Part shown: in pieces, positions 1 through 9,700 of the stretch | Layout: every line of letters starts with the position of its first letter | How positions within the stretch are numbered: position 1 is the first letter of the stretch | DNA from: Tumebacillus algifaecis | Lineage (GTDB): Bacteria > Bacillota > Bacilli > Tumebacillales > Tumebacillaceae | NCBI RefSeq assembly: GCF_002243515.1 | Contig: NZ_CP022657.1 | Coordinates: 1,146,001 to 1,210,000 of the forward strand | Direction of reading: 5' to 3' | Length of the DNA stretch: 64,000 nucleotides | Translations under genes and position numbers: made by a program | Notes under the pieces: generated by a model | What the model was told of the DNA's origin: nothing | What the model saw: only the letters and a program-made list of their open reading frames with translations | Database searches by the model: none

Positions 1-621
1 TCGTTCGTGTTCTTGCTGCTCGCGCTCGGCTTGTTCTACCTGCGTTTTGAGCGGGCCAAAGTGTCCTCCAAAGAGATGGCCTTGATCGCTTCCTTAGCGG
101 CGCTGGCTGTGGTGGGGCGCATCATCTTCGCACCGTTTCCCAATTTCAAACCGACCAGCTATCTGATCTTGCTCGCAGGCTACGTCTTTGGCCCACGCGC
201 CGGATTTATGGTCGGTGCGACGGTGGCGGTCATCTCCAATATGTTTTTCGGGCAAGGCCCGTGGACTCCGTGGCAGATGATGGCTTGGGGGCTGATTGGT
301 GCCACAGCCGGGCTTTATGGCAGGTGGCGTGGGGAGAAGGTACATCCGCTCGAACTCGCCGTTTTTGGAGCTGTCTGGGGCTTTCTGTTTGGCTGGTTCA
401 TGAATACGTGGGTCTGGCTGACCACCTTCTATCCGCTCAACCTGACAACCTTTCTGGCCGCCAATGCGGCAAGCGTTTGGTTCGATGTGTCCCACGCAAC
501 GGCGAACGTGCTGTTTGCGCTGTTGCTGACCCGCTCCTTTTTACCGATTCTCTATCGTTTCCGAAAAAAACTGACCACGACTTCGTTGGAGGTGCAGACC
601 GATGTTGAAACAAAAAACTAA
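1..621 (+). CDS. ECF transporter S component (5' end outside window)
   Basis: Integral membrane substrate-binding (S) subunit of an energy-coupling factor vitamin transporter. The frame is open from base 1 and already hydrophobic, so the true start probably lies upstream; the first in-window candidate is GTG at 7. About five to six hydrophobic segments are visible, with the S-component-like stretch GRIIFAPFPNFKPTSYLILL followed by a GPRAGFMVGA turn. The 3' end overlaps the next gene by 20 bases, indicating translational coupling. Known context: S components of this kind occur beside SLH/terpene-cyclase-repeat proteins in Firmicutes and are suspected cobalamin-type importers. The substrate here is inference; no riboswitch is inside the window. 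Confidence 0.8.
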   Translation, partial: SFVFLLLALGLFYLRFERAKVSSKEMALIASLAALAVVGRIIFAPFPNFKPTSYLILLAGYVFGPRAGFMVGATVAVISNMFFGQGPWTPWQMMAWGLIGATAGLYGRWRGEKVHPLELAVFGAVWGFLFGWFMNTWVWLTTFYPLNLTTFLAANAASVWFDVSHATANVLFALLLTRSFLPILYRFRKKLTTTSLEVQTDVETKN

Positions 622-2134
622 AACGCTGTTCTTGACCGCATTGGCGCTGGCGATCACCGCAACGCCGCTGCAAGCGGCAGGCCCGTCAACTCCGGCCGAA
701 TACCGGGATAGCGCGATCTCCTACCTGCATAGTTACTTATCGAAAGGCGAATCCCCGTTCCGCTACGTCATGGATTGGCCTGCGCTCACCTTGTATGCGG
801 CAGGGGAATCACCGACGAGTGCCAAGTGGACGACAGCCGCTGGACAAAACGGTGTGACGTGGCGCGAAGCAGACCTCAAGAAAAACTTGAACATTACCGA
901 TGCGACCACCGACTTTGAGAGCACGATGCTCGGCGCCCTCGCAGCAGGCAAAAATCCGCGCGCCTATGGACGCCGCGACCTCGTACAGGCGGTGCTTTCC
1001 GCTCAGCAGACGAACGGAAAATTTGCCGACACGATCTATGGGGTTGGCGATGAGCTGCTCAATGCACACATCTACGGGATCATCTCGCTGTACGCAGCAG
1101 GCGTTGAGATTCCGAACAAACAAAAAGCCACCGACTACCTGCTGTCCAAACAGCATCGTGACGGTGGATTCAACTGGGCCAACGGGATGGATCGCTCCAA
1201 CCCGGATGTAACGGCGATGGCCCTGATCGCGATGAATGCGCTCGGCCTTGCGCAACAGCACCCAAATGTGCAGCAAGCGCTGACCTATCTCAAACAAAAC
1301 CAGAGCGAGCAAGGCGGCTTTAAAAGTGAAGGCGTCGAGAATCCGGACAGTTCGGCCATCGTCACAGAGGCCTTGCTGATGTATAAGATCGACCCGATTT
1401 CCTGGAAAAAAGGCAGTGGGGACGTGATCTCCAACATGCTCAACTACCGGAATGCGGACGGTGGTTTTGCCTATAGCAAAGGGGGACCTTCCAGCGTCCT
1501 CGCCACCCAAAACGTCGCGCTCGCGCTCTCCGACTCGATCAAAGGCGAATCGGTCTACAGGCAGTTACACGAGCAGTACGCAGGGAAATCGAGCACATGG
1601 CAGCCGGTGTTCCCCGACTTGCCGTTCTCTCATCCCTATTACAAAGAGAACATCCAGATGGTCAATCTCGGTGTGGTCGTCGGCCACCCGAACGGCACCT
1701 ACGGCCCGAACGACAACGTGTCCCGCGAGCAGTTTGCGACGATCATGGTCAACGGTTTGCACCTGCAAGATCAGCTGGGCACGAAGATTACGAAATTCCG
1801 CGATGTCACAGCGGATCGCTGGTCCAATCCGTACATCCAAGTCGCTTTCAAAAACAAGTTTATCATCGGTACGTCCGACACTACGTTTGACCCGAGCGGC
1901 AACGTGACCGGGGCACAGGTCATGGCCATTTTGGTACGGATGTTGGGGTTGGAGAGCGAAGCGTTGTCTCGTCCCAACCAGAAGAACTGGTATGATGGTC
2001 ACATTCAAGTGGCAGCGGAGCAGGGACTGTGGTATCCGGGATTTGACCCGAAAAAGAACGCGTCTCGCGCGGAACTGAGCTATTCCTTCATTCGCTATTA
2101 CGAAGCACAAGCTAAAAAGGGAGCGTCCAACTAG
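602..2134 (+). CDS. Secreted SLH protein with prenyltransferase/squalene-cyclase-like repeats
   Basis: A 510-aa exported protein. Residues 1-25 form a Sec signal peptide (basic MLKQKTK, hydrophobic core, PLQA cleavage region). Residues about 60-330 carry alpha-alpha toroid repeats of the terpene cyclase/prenyltransferase type (QRDGG-like turns: KQHRDGGFNW, QSEQGGFKSE, RNADGGFAYS). The last 170 residues hold three SLH motifs (for example GHPNGTYGPNDNVSREQFA), which anchor proteins to the cell-wall polymer. The start ATG sits behind GGAGG inside the end of the transporter gene. It is probably a surface ligand-capture protein working with the ECF transporter rather than a cyclase, because no catalytic acid motif is evident. 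The ligand is unknown. Confidence 0.85.
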   Translation: MLKQKTKTLFLTALALAITATPLQAAGPSTPAEYRDSAISYLHSYLSKGESPFRYVMDWPALTLYAAGESPTSAKWTTAAGQNGVTWREADLKKNLNITDATTDFESTMLGALAAGKNPRAYGRRDLVQAVLSAQQTNGKFADTIYGVGDELLNAHIYGIISLYAAGVEIPNKQKATDYLLSKQHRDGGFNWANGMDRSNPDVTAMALIAMNALGLAQQHPNVQQALTYLKQNQSEQGGFKSEGVENPDSSAIVTEALLMYKIDPISWKKGSGDVISNMLNYRNADGGFAYSKGGPSSVLATQNVALALSDSIKGESVYRQLHEQYAGKSSTWQPVFPDLPFSHPYYKENIQMVNLGVVVGHPNGTYGPNDNVSREQFATIMVNGLHLQDQLGTKITKFRDVTADRWSNPYIQVAFKNKFIIGTSDTTFDPSGNVTGAQVMAILVRMLGLESEALSRPNQKNWYDGHIQVAAEQGLWYPGFDPKKNASRAELSYSFIRYYEAQAKKGASN

Positions 2135-2150
2135 GACCCTCCCTTTTTTT
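2115..2150 (+). terminator. Rho-independent terminator after the SLH gene
   Basis: AAAGGGAG-GTCC pairs with GGAC-CTCCCTTT and is followed by a run of T. The stem includes the stop codon of the SLH gene. Confidence 0.9.
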
Positions 2151-2167
2151 CGTGGATGACGGTGCGA

Positions 2168-2782
2168 TCAGTCACTCACCCGTTCAAGATTTCCTTGGTC
2201 GTCCAGTTTAAAACGCGGCTTGTATCCTTGCTGTTCGAGTTCCAAAATCTTTTTGGCACGATCCATGATCTCAAGCAGTGCTTTCGAATCTTCGCCGAGC
2301 AGATCGTTCGCCACGCGGGACAGCGGTTTTTCACCGTTGCGCAACTGGTCGTTCTCTTCGGTCAAACTGCCGACTTGTCCTTGCAGTTCCTCGACGCGCT
2401 CTTCGAGTTTGCGCGCTTTTTCCTGCAGATTAAAAAAATCGCGCTCATGATTTTTCAGCGCACGGATGATGCCGTCGATCGAGGGATCTTCAAGGTCAGG
2501 GCCATATACGCGTCGCTGTTTGGCTTGCTGGCGGATGGAGAGCCGTTCTTTTTTTGCCAGTTTCGCCTCTTTGATTTTGTCCTCATACGTTTTGCGAACG
2601 ACACCGTTCCATCGATATCCGCATGCGGCCGGCGTACGTCCGAGCAGGTTGGCCGATTCTACGAACGCGTTGAGCTGCGTGCTGCCTTCTCGTATATGAC
2701 GCAGAACGATCTCGGCGAGTTTAAGATCGTCCTCGGGTGTCCATGCGTCGGAACGTGTGGTCCAACGTTCTACAGTTTCCAT
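2168..2782 (-). CDS. rsfA: RsfA-family prespore transcription factor
   Basis: A 204-aa regulator of the RsfA/YwfN type. The N-terminal 60 residues form a Myb/SANT-like DNA-binding unit (WTTRSDAWTPEDDLKLAEIV, then GRTPAACGYRWNGVVRK). The C-terminal half is charged and heptad-rich from about residue 120 to 175 (coiled coil). The chosen start is the ATG preceded by TTTGGAGGCGATATTG; an in-frame ATG five codons upstream lacks such a site. In Bacillus subtilis RsfA modulates sigma-F/sigma-G dependent genes in the forespore; the same role is inferred here. It stands alone and is convergent with the SLH gene. Confidence 0.88.
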   Translation of the reverse strand: METVERWTTRSDAWTPEDDLKLAEIVLRHIREGSTQLNAFVESANLLGRTPAACGYRWNGVVRKTYEDKIKEAKLAKKERLSIRQQAKQRRVYGPDLEDPSIDGIIRALKNHERDFFNLQEKARKLEERVEELQGQVGSLTEENDQLRNGEKPLSRVANDLLGEDSKALLEIMDRAKKILELEQQGYKPRFKLDDQGNLERVSD

Positions 2783-2963
2783 CAATATCGCCTCCAAACT
2801 CGTATATTATCTGTATGTCCCGTAGTTGGGAGATTGATACACTTTCATCCACGAAATTTAGGTGATTACTCCATTCATATGAAAGACTTTGCTCATTCTG
2901 TCACTTTTCTTAGTGGAAAACGAGAAAAAGTTTTTCTATACTTGGACATAGGGAGGGATAGCG

Positions 2964-3773
2964 ATGAAGAACACGTCACGGAAACTGATTGCCCTCGATT
3001 TGGACGGCACATTGTTAACGAAGCAAAAGGTGATCTCACCGCGCACCAAGCGGGTTCTCGAAGAAGCGAAAGGCATGGGCCATCATGTGGTGATCGCGAC
3101 GGGACGACCACCGCGAGCGAGTCTCGCCTACTATCATGAGTTGGAGCTTAGCACCCCGATGGTCAACTTTAACGGTGCGTTGGTACACCATGCCACCGAT
3201 CTGAACTGGGGACATCACCATTTCCCTTTGGAACGGGAAACGGCGCTCGATGTGCTCACCGTCTGTGAACGATATGGCATCGACAATGTGATGGCTGAAA
3301 TCAAAGACGACTACTATTTGAAACAGCACGATGACAAATTTATGCGCATTCTGGCGGACGGTCGTGCGCCGCTTGGGGTGGGGCTGATTCACGATCTGTT
3401 GCAGGATCACCCGACTTCGCTGTTGATCCAAGCGCAGGAGCAAGCTGTCAAGGAGCTGCGAGCTCATCTGCACGAGCACCATGCGCACGTGATCGAGCAC
3501 CGCTACTGGGGTACGCCGTGGAATGTGATCGAAGTGATGAGAGCGGGCGTGAACAAAGCGACCGGACTTGCGCTGATTGCGGAGAGCCTTGGTGTAGCGC
3601 GGGAGCAGGTGATCGCGTTCGGTGATGAGGACAACGATTTTGAGATGATCAAATATGCGGGGACAGGTGTTGCGATGGGCAATGCCAACCCGGAACTCAA
3701 AGCGCTGGCCGATGTGATCTGCGACACGAACGACAATGAAGGCATCGCGTTGATGTTGGAGAAGCTCCTCTAA
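2964..3773 (+). CDS. Cof-type HAD phosphatase
   Basis: A 269-aa cytosolic HAD-superfamily hydrolase of the Cof/IIB class. Motif I is LDLDGTLL near residue 11 (nucleophile Asp plus acid/base Asp), motif II lies in the ATGRPP stretch, and motif IV is FGDEDNDFEMI near residue 215, the Mg-binding acidic pair. The IIB cap occupies the middle of the protein. Its length is typical of the family. The start ATG follows GGGAGGGATAGCG. Members dephosphorylate sugar phosphates, FMN or other small phosphomonoesters; the substrate cannot be told from sequence. It is monocistronic, with its own terminator. Confidence 0.88.
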   Translation: MKNTSRKLIALDLDGTLLTKQKVISPRTKRVLEEAKGMGHHVVIATGRPPRASLAYYHELELSTPMVNFNGALVHHATDLNWGHHHFPLERETALDVLTVCERYGIDNVMAEIKDDYYLKQHDDKFMRILADGRAPLGVGLIHDLLQDHPTSLLIQAQEQAVKELRAHLHEHHAHVIEHRYWGTPWNVIEVMRAGVNKATGLALIAESLGVAREQVIAFGDEDNDFEMIKYAGTGVAMGNANPELKALADVICDTNDNEGIALMLEKLL

Positions 3774-3777
3774 GAAA

Positions 3778-3815
3778 GAAGGCCAATGTACAGGACTGTA
3801 CAGCGGCCTTCTTTT
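3778..3815 (+). terminator. Rho-independent terminator after the HAD gene
   Basis: GAAGGCC and GGCCTTC bracket an inner GTACAG/CTGTAC hairpin, followed by TTTT. Confidence 0.85.
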
Positions 3816-4045
3816 GTTTGACACGCGGTATCTAGCAGTTGCGCCGCGTTCTGCTTGGCTGACAAAGGTGATCTTTATGAACAGCGAGCAGACGATCGCC
3901 TGAGCGATGGACGATGACAGGGTTGGGTTTCTCTTGCCACAGAGCGCGATCGCAAGGTGCCTATTTCTTGCGCAGGTGTGACGACGAGGCTGGTAGGCGA
4001 ATATCTTGGCAAGGAACGACCTGTTCGCAAGGGAGGACTTCGCCG

Positions 4046-4525
4046 ATGTATTACAGCTACTACTGGCCTGTTAAATATGCCGCTCAAAAGGAGCAGCGTG
4101 TGAAGAGCGCGCCTCCGTTTCAAGATCAGCATCGCTTTTTGCAAATGACCCTGCAAGCGATCTATAACGAGCGCGAGGCACAATTGTTCTATCGAGCCTT
4201 AGAGGATCGGGCCATCACGCCGTTCCAAAAACGGCAGATTCGCCACGCTCATGATGATGAGGTCAAGCATGAACGTAAATTGACCAATTTGTACAAAATT
4301 TTGACCGGTCATCCCCCGCACGTGCGCAATCCTAGCCCGCCGGAGATCCCCGACTTTCAAGTGGCAGTCCGCAAAGCGTTCGAAGATGAATTGGAAGCGG
4401 CCGAAATGTATCGCACCATGTACCTGATGACCCACTTGCAGTGGGTGCGCGATCTCTTGATGGAACTGATGACCGATGAGTTCGAGCATGCCAACCGCTT
4501 TGCTTTTATTCGAGCTGAGTTGTAG
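4046..4525 (+). CDS. Ferritin-like domain protein
   Basis: A 159-aa predominantly helical protein with two ferritin-like metal-ligand patterns: E-REAQLF...H-DDEVKHE in the first half and FEDELEAAEMY...DEFEHANR in the second. These give the paired ExxH-type ligands of a rubrerythrin/YciF-like diiron four-helix bundle. The start ATG (MYYSYYWPVKYAA) follows GGGAGGACTTCGCCG; the frame is open further upstream, but that part lacks a ribosome site and coding character. Spore-formers carry several such small ferritin-like proteins, some spore-associated. The function (iron or oxidative stress handling) is inference. About 230 bases upstream show no other gene. Confidence 0.75.
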   Translation: MYYSYYWPVKYAAQKEQRVKSAPPFQDQHRFLQMTLQAIYNEREAQLFYRALEDRAITPFQKRQIRHAHDDEVKHERKLTNLYKILTGHPPHVRNPSPPEIPDFQVAVRKAFEDELEAAEMYRTMYLMTHLQWVRDLLMELMTDEFEHANRFAFIRAEL

Positions 4526-4534
4526 ATGAACGAG

Positions 4535-4565
4535 AAAAACCCCTCCATCGCTGGAGGGGTTTTCT
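4535..4565. terminator. Bidirectional terminator
   Basis: AAAAACCCCTCC-atcgct-GGAGGGGTTTT lies between convergent genes, with A and T runs on both flanks. Confidence 0.9.
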
Positions 4566-4614
4566 GTTATGAGTGTTCGCGGCTCACGATTTTTCAATCA
4601 TTGTACCAGCTCGT

Positions 4615-5430
4615 TCATTCCTTGATGACGATGGGCGCAAACCCGGCTCCTTTTATCTTGTGTTCCTTGAACAATTGCCGGATTCGCTGCGGGACAATCG
4701 TAATGGGATCGGGATAAACAACACCTCCGAAAAGCTCATGAGACCGGTTAAATCCGTCCAATGCCAATTTCCGTATCTCTGGACCGTAGGCCACAGGATC
4801 AGTTTTAGAATATACATAGCTTTTTAGACCGCAGACCGGACAGTTCACTGAATATCGCAAATTGGAGTCAGGGTGAGTGGGAGGAAGTATGTGTTCCACG
4901 ATAAGTTGCCAACCGATCGGATCTTCTACTTTTAAGGTGTAGACAGGGCGGAATGCGACCCCGGGAACATCCTCCCGTTCCAAAATCTCTTTTACGCGTG
5001 GTGAGACGATATTCCGTATTTCATACGCTGAATAAAAATCCCACTTGCCGACATACTTTCTTCGAATCTTGATGTCAGATGTCTGCTCGAGGTGGGCCTT
5101 ACATTTCTTGCAGTGGTTCTTGAAGTGAGTATCAAATTCAGACCGCACAGGGTCTTCACACTCATTGATCGCTCCGAGAATCAAAAATTCAGCATCATCA
5201 ACTTCTTTTTTGGACCACTGTTTATCATAGAAACATTTCGAATCAAGGCCATGTTCTTGCAATTCCTGCATTAGTTCCGAGAATTGAGGCAAATCGGTGT
5301 ACATATACAGCATGAAATCGTTGACTTTATGCAAATAAGGCTTATACTTTTCCACCAATGCAGCTCGTGCTCCTTGTTCGGATGGAGCAGAGCCAAGGGA
5401 AAGGGCTGTAAAGCGAGCTAATAATCTCAT
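4615..5430 (-). CDS. Hypothetical protein with two Cys pairs
   Basis: A protein of about 271 aa that I do not recognise. It contains a CKKCKAH pair (part of HFKNHCKKCKAH) in the middle and a CPVCGLKS pair nearer the C terminus, which together could form a zinc site. There is no signal peptide and no membrane segment. The start MRLLARF is preceded by GAAAGGATGATATGG; an ATG nine bases further upstream overlaps that site. It lies on the same strand as the RHS operon but is separated from it by the convergent sigma-factor genes. It could be an immunity or Imm-like protein, but nothing beyond position supports this. Confidence 0.6.
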   Translation of the reverse strand: MRLLARFTALSLGSAPSEQGARAALVEKYKPYLHKVNDFMLYMYTDLPQFSELMQELQEHGLDSKCFYDKQWSKKEVDDAEFLILGAINECEDPVRSEFDTHFKNHCKKCKAHLEQTSDIKIRRKYVGKWDFYSAYEIRNIVSPRVKEILEREDVPGVAFRPVYTLKVEDPIGWQLIVEHILPPTHPDSNLRYSVNCPVCGLKSYVYSKTDPVAYGPEIRKLALDGFNRSHELFGGVVYPDPITIVPQRIRQLFKEHKIKGAGFAPIVIKE

Positions 5431-5827
5431 CCATATCATCCTTTCGAACTTATTTTACACGTCTTTTCATTATTTTCAGGAGGAAATAGATTCAAGATTT
5501 TTTCACAAATGCCTTTGAGTGGATTCTTCCAGCAGTGCCATCGAACTCACAACTAGGGAAATCATTAGAAAAAAGATTCCCTCTATACTGGATGGATTGG
5601 GGAAACCGAACTATTGTTCAAAAATTTGCATCAGGAAGGAAAAAATATGGTATAAAAGAATGATTTATTGCATAATAGAAATTAAATAAGAGTCGCAAGA
5701 TGGTTTTGAAAATATCACATAAATTTAGAGAATTTTTCGTCACATTAGGGAATTTGGTTGTTTTTGTAACTAAAAACTAACATTTAGTAGGTAATCTCTT
5801 ACTTGCAGAGAAAGGGAGGGAGTCCGG
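5431..5827. other. AT-rich intergenic region upstream of the split sigma factor
   Basis: About 400 bases without a convincing gene and clearly more AT-rich than the flanks. It contains the promoter(s) for the divergent hypothetical gene and for the sigma-factor pair. GTAATCTC at 5791-5798 also occurs upstream of the YvrJ-family gene. No tRNA, riboswitch or repeat was recognised. Confidence 0.5.
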
Positions 5828-6418
5828 ATGACTCAGTTTGCACAGTTGCCCGTCGGGTCTTTGGTCCGTAACCCGTTGCTAAGGTGCTTTTTGGAGGAGC
5901 CGGAGAACCAGCGCTTATTTTGTGAGGGGAAGCGTGAAGAGTTGGAGCGCCGCTTTGCCGATTACTACTTTGAAATGCGCTTTCTCAGCTTTGTCCGCAA
6001 ACACATTCACTTTGAGGCGCAACATCTGTTACGGAAGGTGAGAAGGAAGCAAATACAGGAGCCGTTGTCGTTGAATCAAAAGGTTGGCGATGCGGAGGGG
6101 ACAGGCCGTGAGACGCTCGACCTGATTGTGGATACGACTGTGTCGGTAGAGGAAAAGGTGATCGCCCAAACGAGTGCGCTCGACGATTTGACACCGCACG
6201 AAGGGTTGCATCGGGCTCTGCAAACGTTGCCGCACAAACAACAGCTCATTTTGCAACTGCTGTTCGTCGAAGGTCTGACCGAGCAGGAGGCGGCAGAGAT
6301 CTTGGGGATCTCGCAGCAGGCGATCAACAAAAACAAGCGCAAGGCGCTGGCGATGATCAGAGGCCAGCTTGAGGTGAAGCGTGGCGCTGGTAACAACAAT
6401 CTAAGGGAAAGCGGGTGA
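5828..6418 (+). CDS. SigO-like sigma factor subunit (region 4)
   Basis: A 196-aa sigma-70-family protein. The C-terminal 60 residues are a clear region 4 helix-turn-helix (LPHKQQLILQLLFVEGLTEQ, then AAEILGISQQAINKNKRKAL). The N-terminal half lacks a recognisable full region 2, which is supplied by the next gene. This two-gene arrangement matches Bacillus subtilis SigO (YvrI) with its co-sigma RsoA. The start ATG follows GAAAGGGAGGGAGTCCGG. Four bases separate its stop from the next start, so the two are co-expressed. A YvrJ-family gene, a known SigO-RsoA target in B. subtilis, lies 8 kb away and supports the assignment. A plain ECF-like or phage sigma factor is the alternative. Confidence 0.75.
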   Translation: MTQFAQLPVGSLVRNPLLRCFLEEPENQRLFCEGKREELERRFADYYFEMRFLSFVRKHIHFEAQHLLRKVRRKQIQEPLSLNQKVGDAEGTGRETLDLIVDTTVSVEEKVIAQTSALDDLTPHEGLHRALQTLPHKQQLILQLLFVEGLTEQEAAEILGISQQAINKNKRKALAMIRGQLEVKRGAGNNNLRESG

Positions 6419-6422
6419 GCGG

Positions 6423-6674
6423 ATGGTACAAGCAACGCTGCGCTCCCTCATCTTGCGAGCCAAAGCGGGCGATCAAGACGCGCTTGCCGAAGTGATCATC
6501 AGATTTCGGCCACTGATTCAAAAGTATGCCCGTCAGGCCCCGACCTCAGATGCGAAAGACATCGAGCAAGAACTTACCCTGCGTCTGATCAAGCTCGTTC
6601 GCTCGTATCGAGAGGAGCTACCGTATGGATTGATCGACCTCATCGAGCAAGAACTTCAAAAGCCAAATTCATAA
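6423..6674 (+). CDS. RsoA-like co-sigma factor (region 2-like)
   Basis: An 83-aa protein with the small helix-turn-helix/sigma region 2-like fold: RSLILRAKAGDQDALAEVII, RFRPLIQKYARQ, then an acidic KDIEQELTLRLIKLV helix. In B. subtilis RsoA (79 aa) supplies the region 2 function to SigO so that the two proteins together form one sigma factor. Size, order and spacing here agree with that. The start ATG lies behind the preceding gene's end (GCGGGTGAGCGG). A strong terminator follows directly, closing a two-gene operon. The assignment rests on family pattern and context, not on a search. Confidence 0.7.
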   Translation: MVQATLRSLILRAKAGDQDALAEVIIRFRPLIQKYARQAPTSDAKDIEQELTLRLIKLVRSYREELPYGLIDLIEQELQKPNS

Positions 6675-6684
6675 GGGAGATTCG

Positions 6685-6718
6685 ATCGGCATACAGTGGG
6701 GGGTATGTCGATTTTTTT
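6685..6718 (+). terminator. Terminator of the sigO/rsoA-like operon
   Basis: ATCGGCATAC pairs with GTATGTCGAT (one G-U), followed by seven T. Confidence 0.85.
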
Positions 6719-6736
6719 ATGCAATCTGTGCGATAG

Positions 6737-6769
6737 CAAAAACCTCCGTCCCGATCGGGACGGAGGTTT
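6737..6769 (-). terminator. Terminator of the RHS operon
   Basis: Near-perfect palindrome AACCTCCGTCCCG/CGGGACGGAGGTT with a T run on the minus strand, just past the RHS stop codon. Confidence 0.9.
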
Positions 6770-6794
6770 GAATCGTTTAAGAGGGTCTTGGTGA

Positions 6795-9700
6795 TTACCA
6801 GGAAGGCATCAGATGGTAATGAGACAGCAGAGCTTTAGACGTCTTTTTGAAGATGAACCCAGGAGCCTTTACTAATATTTTGTTGAGGATCGACCCCTTC
6901 ATCACCCGTCTGTACGGAAGTCCGACTCCTTTTTCGGCTGCCTCGATGTCATACACATACGATTTCGCAGATCGCCAGTAGGTCACCCCTTCGCCCATAC
7001 TGGCCCCTATAAAGCCGGTAATTCCGCCAAACAATGCCGCTCCACCTACGCCGTGTCCTAATGCTTCATGGTGCGCTGCATTATTTAATACTTTGGAAAG
7101 GGCACCTTTGGATGCAGAACTGAGCGCCGAACTGGTCGTTTTGACTGCAAATCGTCCGACTCCACCGATGCCAAACGTGGAACGACCGGCTTGTACACCA
7201 TAATCGATGATCGCTGAGCTACCGGCTGAGAAAATACCAGCTACCAGACCGGTCGCTGCACCGATGCCCACCTGAATTCCAAATTCCTTCCAGCTAAATT
7301 GCTGCCCTTTGATCATTGAGGATACACTGTATGAGATGCCGCCAAGCCCTGCACCGATCAAAGTCTGCCCGACGATCGTCGAAGCCACACTGCCAAACGG
7401 TGTGGTGGCGAGCACGGCGATTCCAGCTACGACGAGAGCGGCACCTACCACGATTCCGACCACATTCTCCCAGCATTTTTTGAAGAAATGTCCGATGTCA
7501 CTCCAGATCGAATGACCTGTTGGATCCATGAAGTTGACCGGGTCGTTTAACACATACGCATAGCGGTTGAACACGTCCTGTTTGTCTAACGGGCCGCCTG
7601 GTCGATCATCGGCGGAGAGGAAGCGACCGAGTTGCGGATCGTAATATCTCGATTCGTAATAATACAATCCCGTGTCCTGATCGAACTCTTTGCCCGTATA
7701 GGAGTAGCGCAGCGAGCGGGACCCTTGGATGTCATAGATCTCACCGAACGGGAGGTATTCGAGTGTCGTGACGACAGCACCGGACGAATCGGTTTGTGCG
7801 AGCGTGCTGTTGATCATATTTTTATGGAGGTAGAACGTGCCCGGAGCAGGTAGACCCGCCTGCGTATGGGCAGGGTTTTGCGAGGTGGTCACCGTAGCGA
7901 ACGTACCGTAGACATCAGCGAGGTATTTCGTATGCTGTACGTTACCATCTGGGAAGACGACCACTTCGTAATACGGAGACACGTAGTAGGTCACCACTCC
8001 ATCGGGCGATCGTTTGCTGAGCCTTCTGCCCGCATAATCGTACGTGAAGTGCACGCCACCCACGGAGAGCAATTGACCTTCACCGTCATAATCGAACTGG
8101 GAAGTTTGCCCGTTCCTGGTTGCATCCGACATGTTGCCGCGATCATCATAACTCGCGGTCATCACCGTTTGCCCATCTTTGTGCCCTTTAACCACTTGAT
8201 GCCCTTCAAAGTCATACTGAATCCCGTTTTTGTTTGACGTATTCCCAGCTGGGTCATACGAGTACGTTTGCGTTCCATAGACACCTACCGCTTGTGTTAA
8301 ACGACCAGCCGCGTCATATTGGAAGCTCTGGGATTTTGATGGGGTTAATTGATCTTGAATGCTTGAGAGTGTGTTGAGTTCGTTCCAAGCATAGTTATGA
8401 TGAAACGCCTCTGTCCCCTTGCTCGTTTTGAGCAGGCGTGTACCGATCTGTCCCACCGTGTTGTAGTCGTACCGATCGGACGTTCCATTCCCATATTGAA
8501 TCAACTGCGGAGCACCGTAGACCGTAAATTGCTGATACGACGCGTACTCTTTTTCCCCAGCCCCTTGATCGTTCAGTCGAACAGCTTGTAGTTGTCCACC
8601 TGCTGTATACTTGTTGACTTGGTAGGAACCATCAGGGAAGGTGAGCTGTATGGGCGCTTGAGTTGGAGAATACGTTTTTTCGAACGTGTAGTTTTGCTTG
8701 TCGAGCGTAAGCGAGATTTTCGTTTGATTGCCGTACGCATCGTAATCAAATTCATACACGTTCCCATCCGCATCCTGTACGCGACTCAGATGACTTTGCT
8801 TGGTCGGCTGGCCTGCGTTGTCGAAGGTAAAGATGTCCGCTCGACTTTGTTGCCCGTCTGTTGTCGTTTTACGAATCATACGTTGCAAGGCATCAAAGGC
8901 CATCACTTGCTGTGTTCCTTTGGAGCTCTGATGTGTCAACGTCCGTTTGACATCATCGTGAGCATACGTGTCGGTCGCGAACGTCTTTTGCAAAGTTTTG
9001 TACTCCATTTTGATTTCACGATTCAAACTGTCGTACTCAATCGTTGTGATGACTTGGTTCGGGTCGAGAATACTGACCACCCGGCCTAAGGGATCGTAGG
9101 TGTACGCGGTCACGCCTTGCGTCGCATCCGTGTGTTGCATGATGCGCTTCTGGTCATGGATGACCGCGTAATCGGTCTGCTCTGTGCGCTCCATCGAGGT
9201 GCCAACCGCTTCTACCTTGACTTCGGTTCGCGTATTTGGATAGGTCAGCTTCGTCGTCACAGACTTTCCGCCATCTGTCGGATTGGTCTCTTGCGTCATG
9301 CGGCCATACTCATCGTATTGGCGCTCGATATAGAGCGGATGGTTTCCTTCAAAGTAGGGCAACGATTCTCGAACGGCCGCACCCTGGCTGTTCAATTGCT
9401 TCTCTTGCACGACGTTTTTACTGCCATCGGCAGAGGTGGAGATCGTTTTAAAAATTCGACCGAGACCGTCCACATACTCTTGCTTCAGCGCCCAAGTTTC
9501 GACATCCCAATCCAGAAGTTGACGCGTTTCCTGAACGGTGGTGTTGTTCTTGACGATCCAATCGTGTTTTTGGATCACCACTTGTTTTTCTGGATGCTGC
9601 GGATGTGGACCGAGCAGTTGAACGACCCGACCGAACCCATCAAGAACCTGTTTCATCGTTGTCTGGTTGGGCTCCGTTTTGCTTACGCACACATTGAACT

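Noticed and set aside
3816..4045. Riboswitch before the ferritin-like gene
   Set aside because: Some short inverted repeats are present, but no conserved riboswitch core was recognised.
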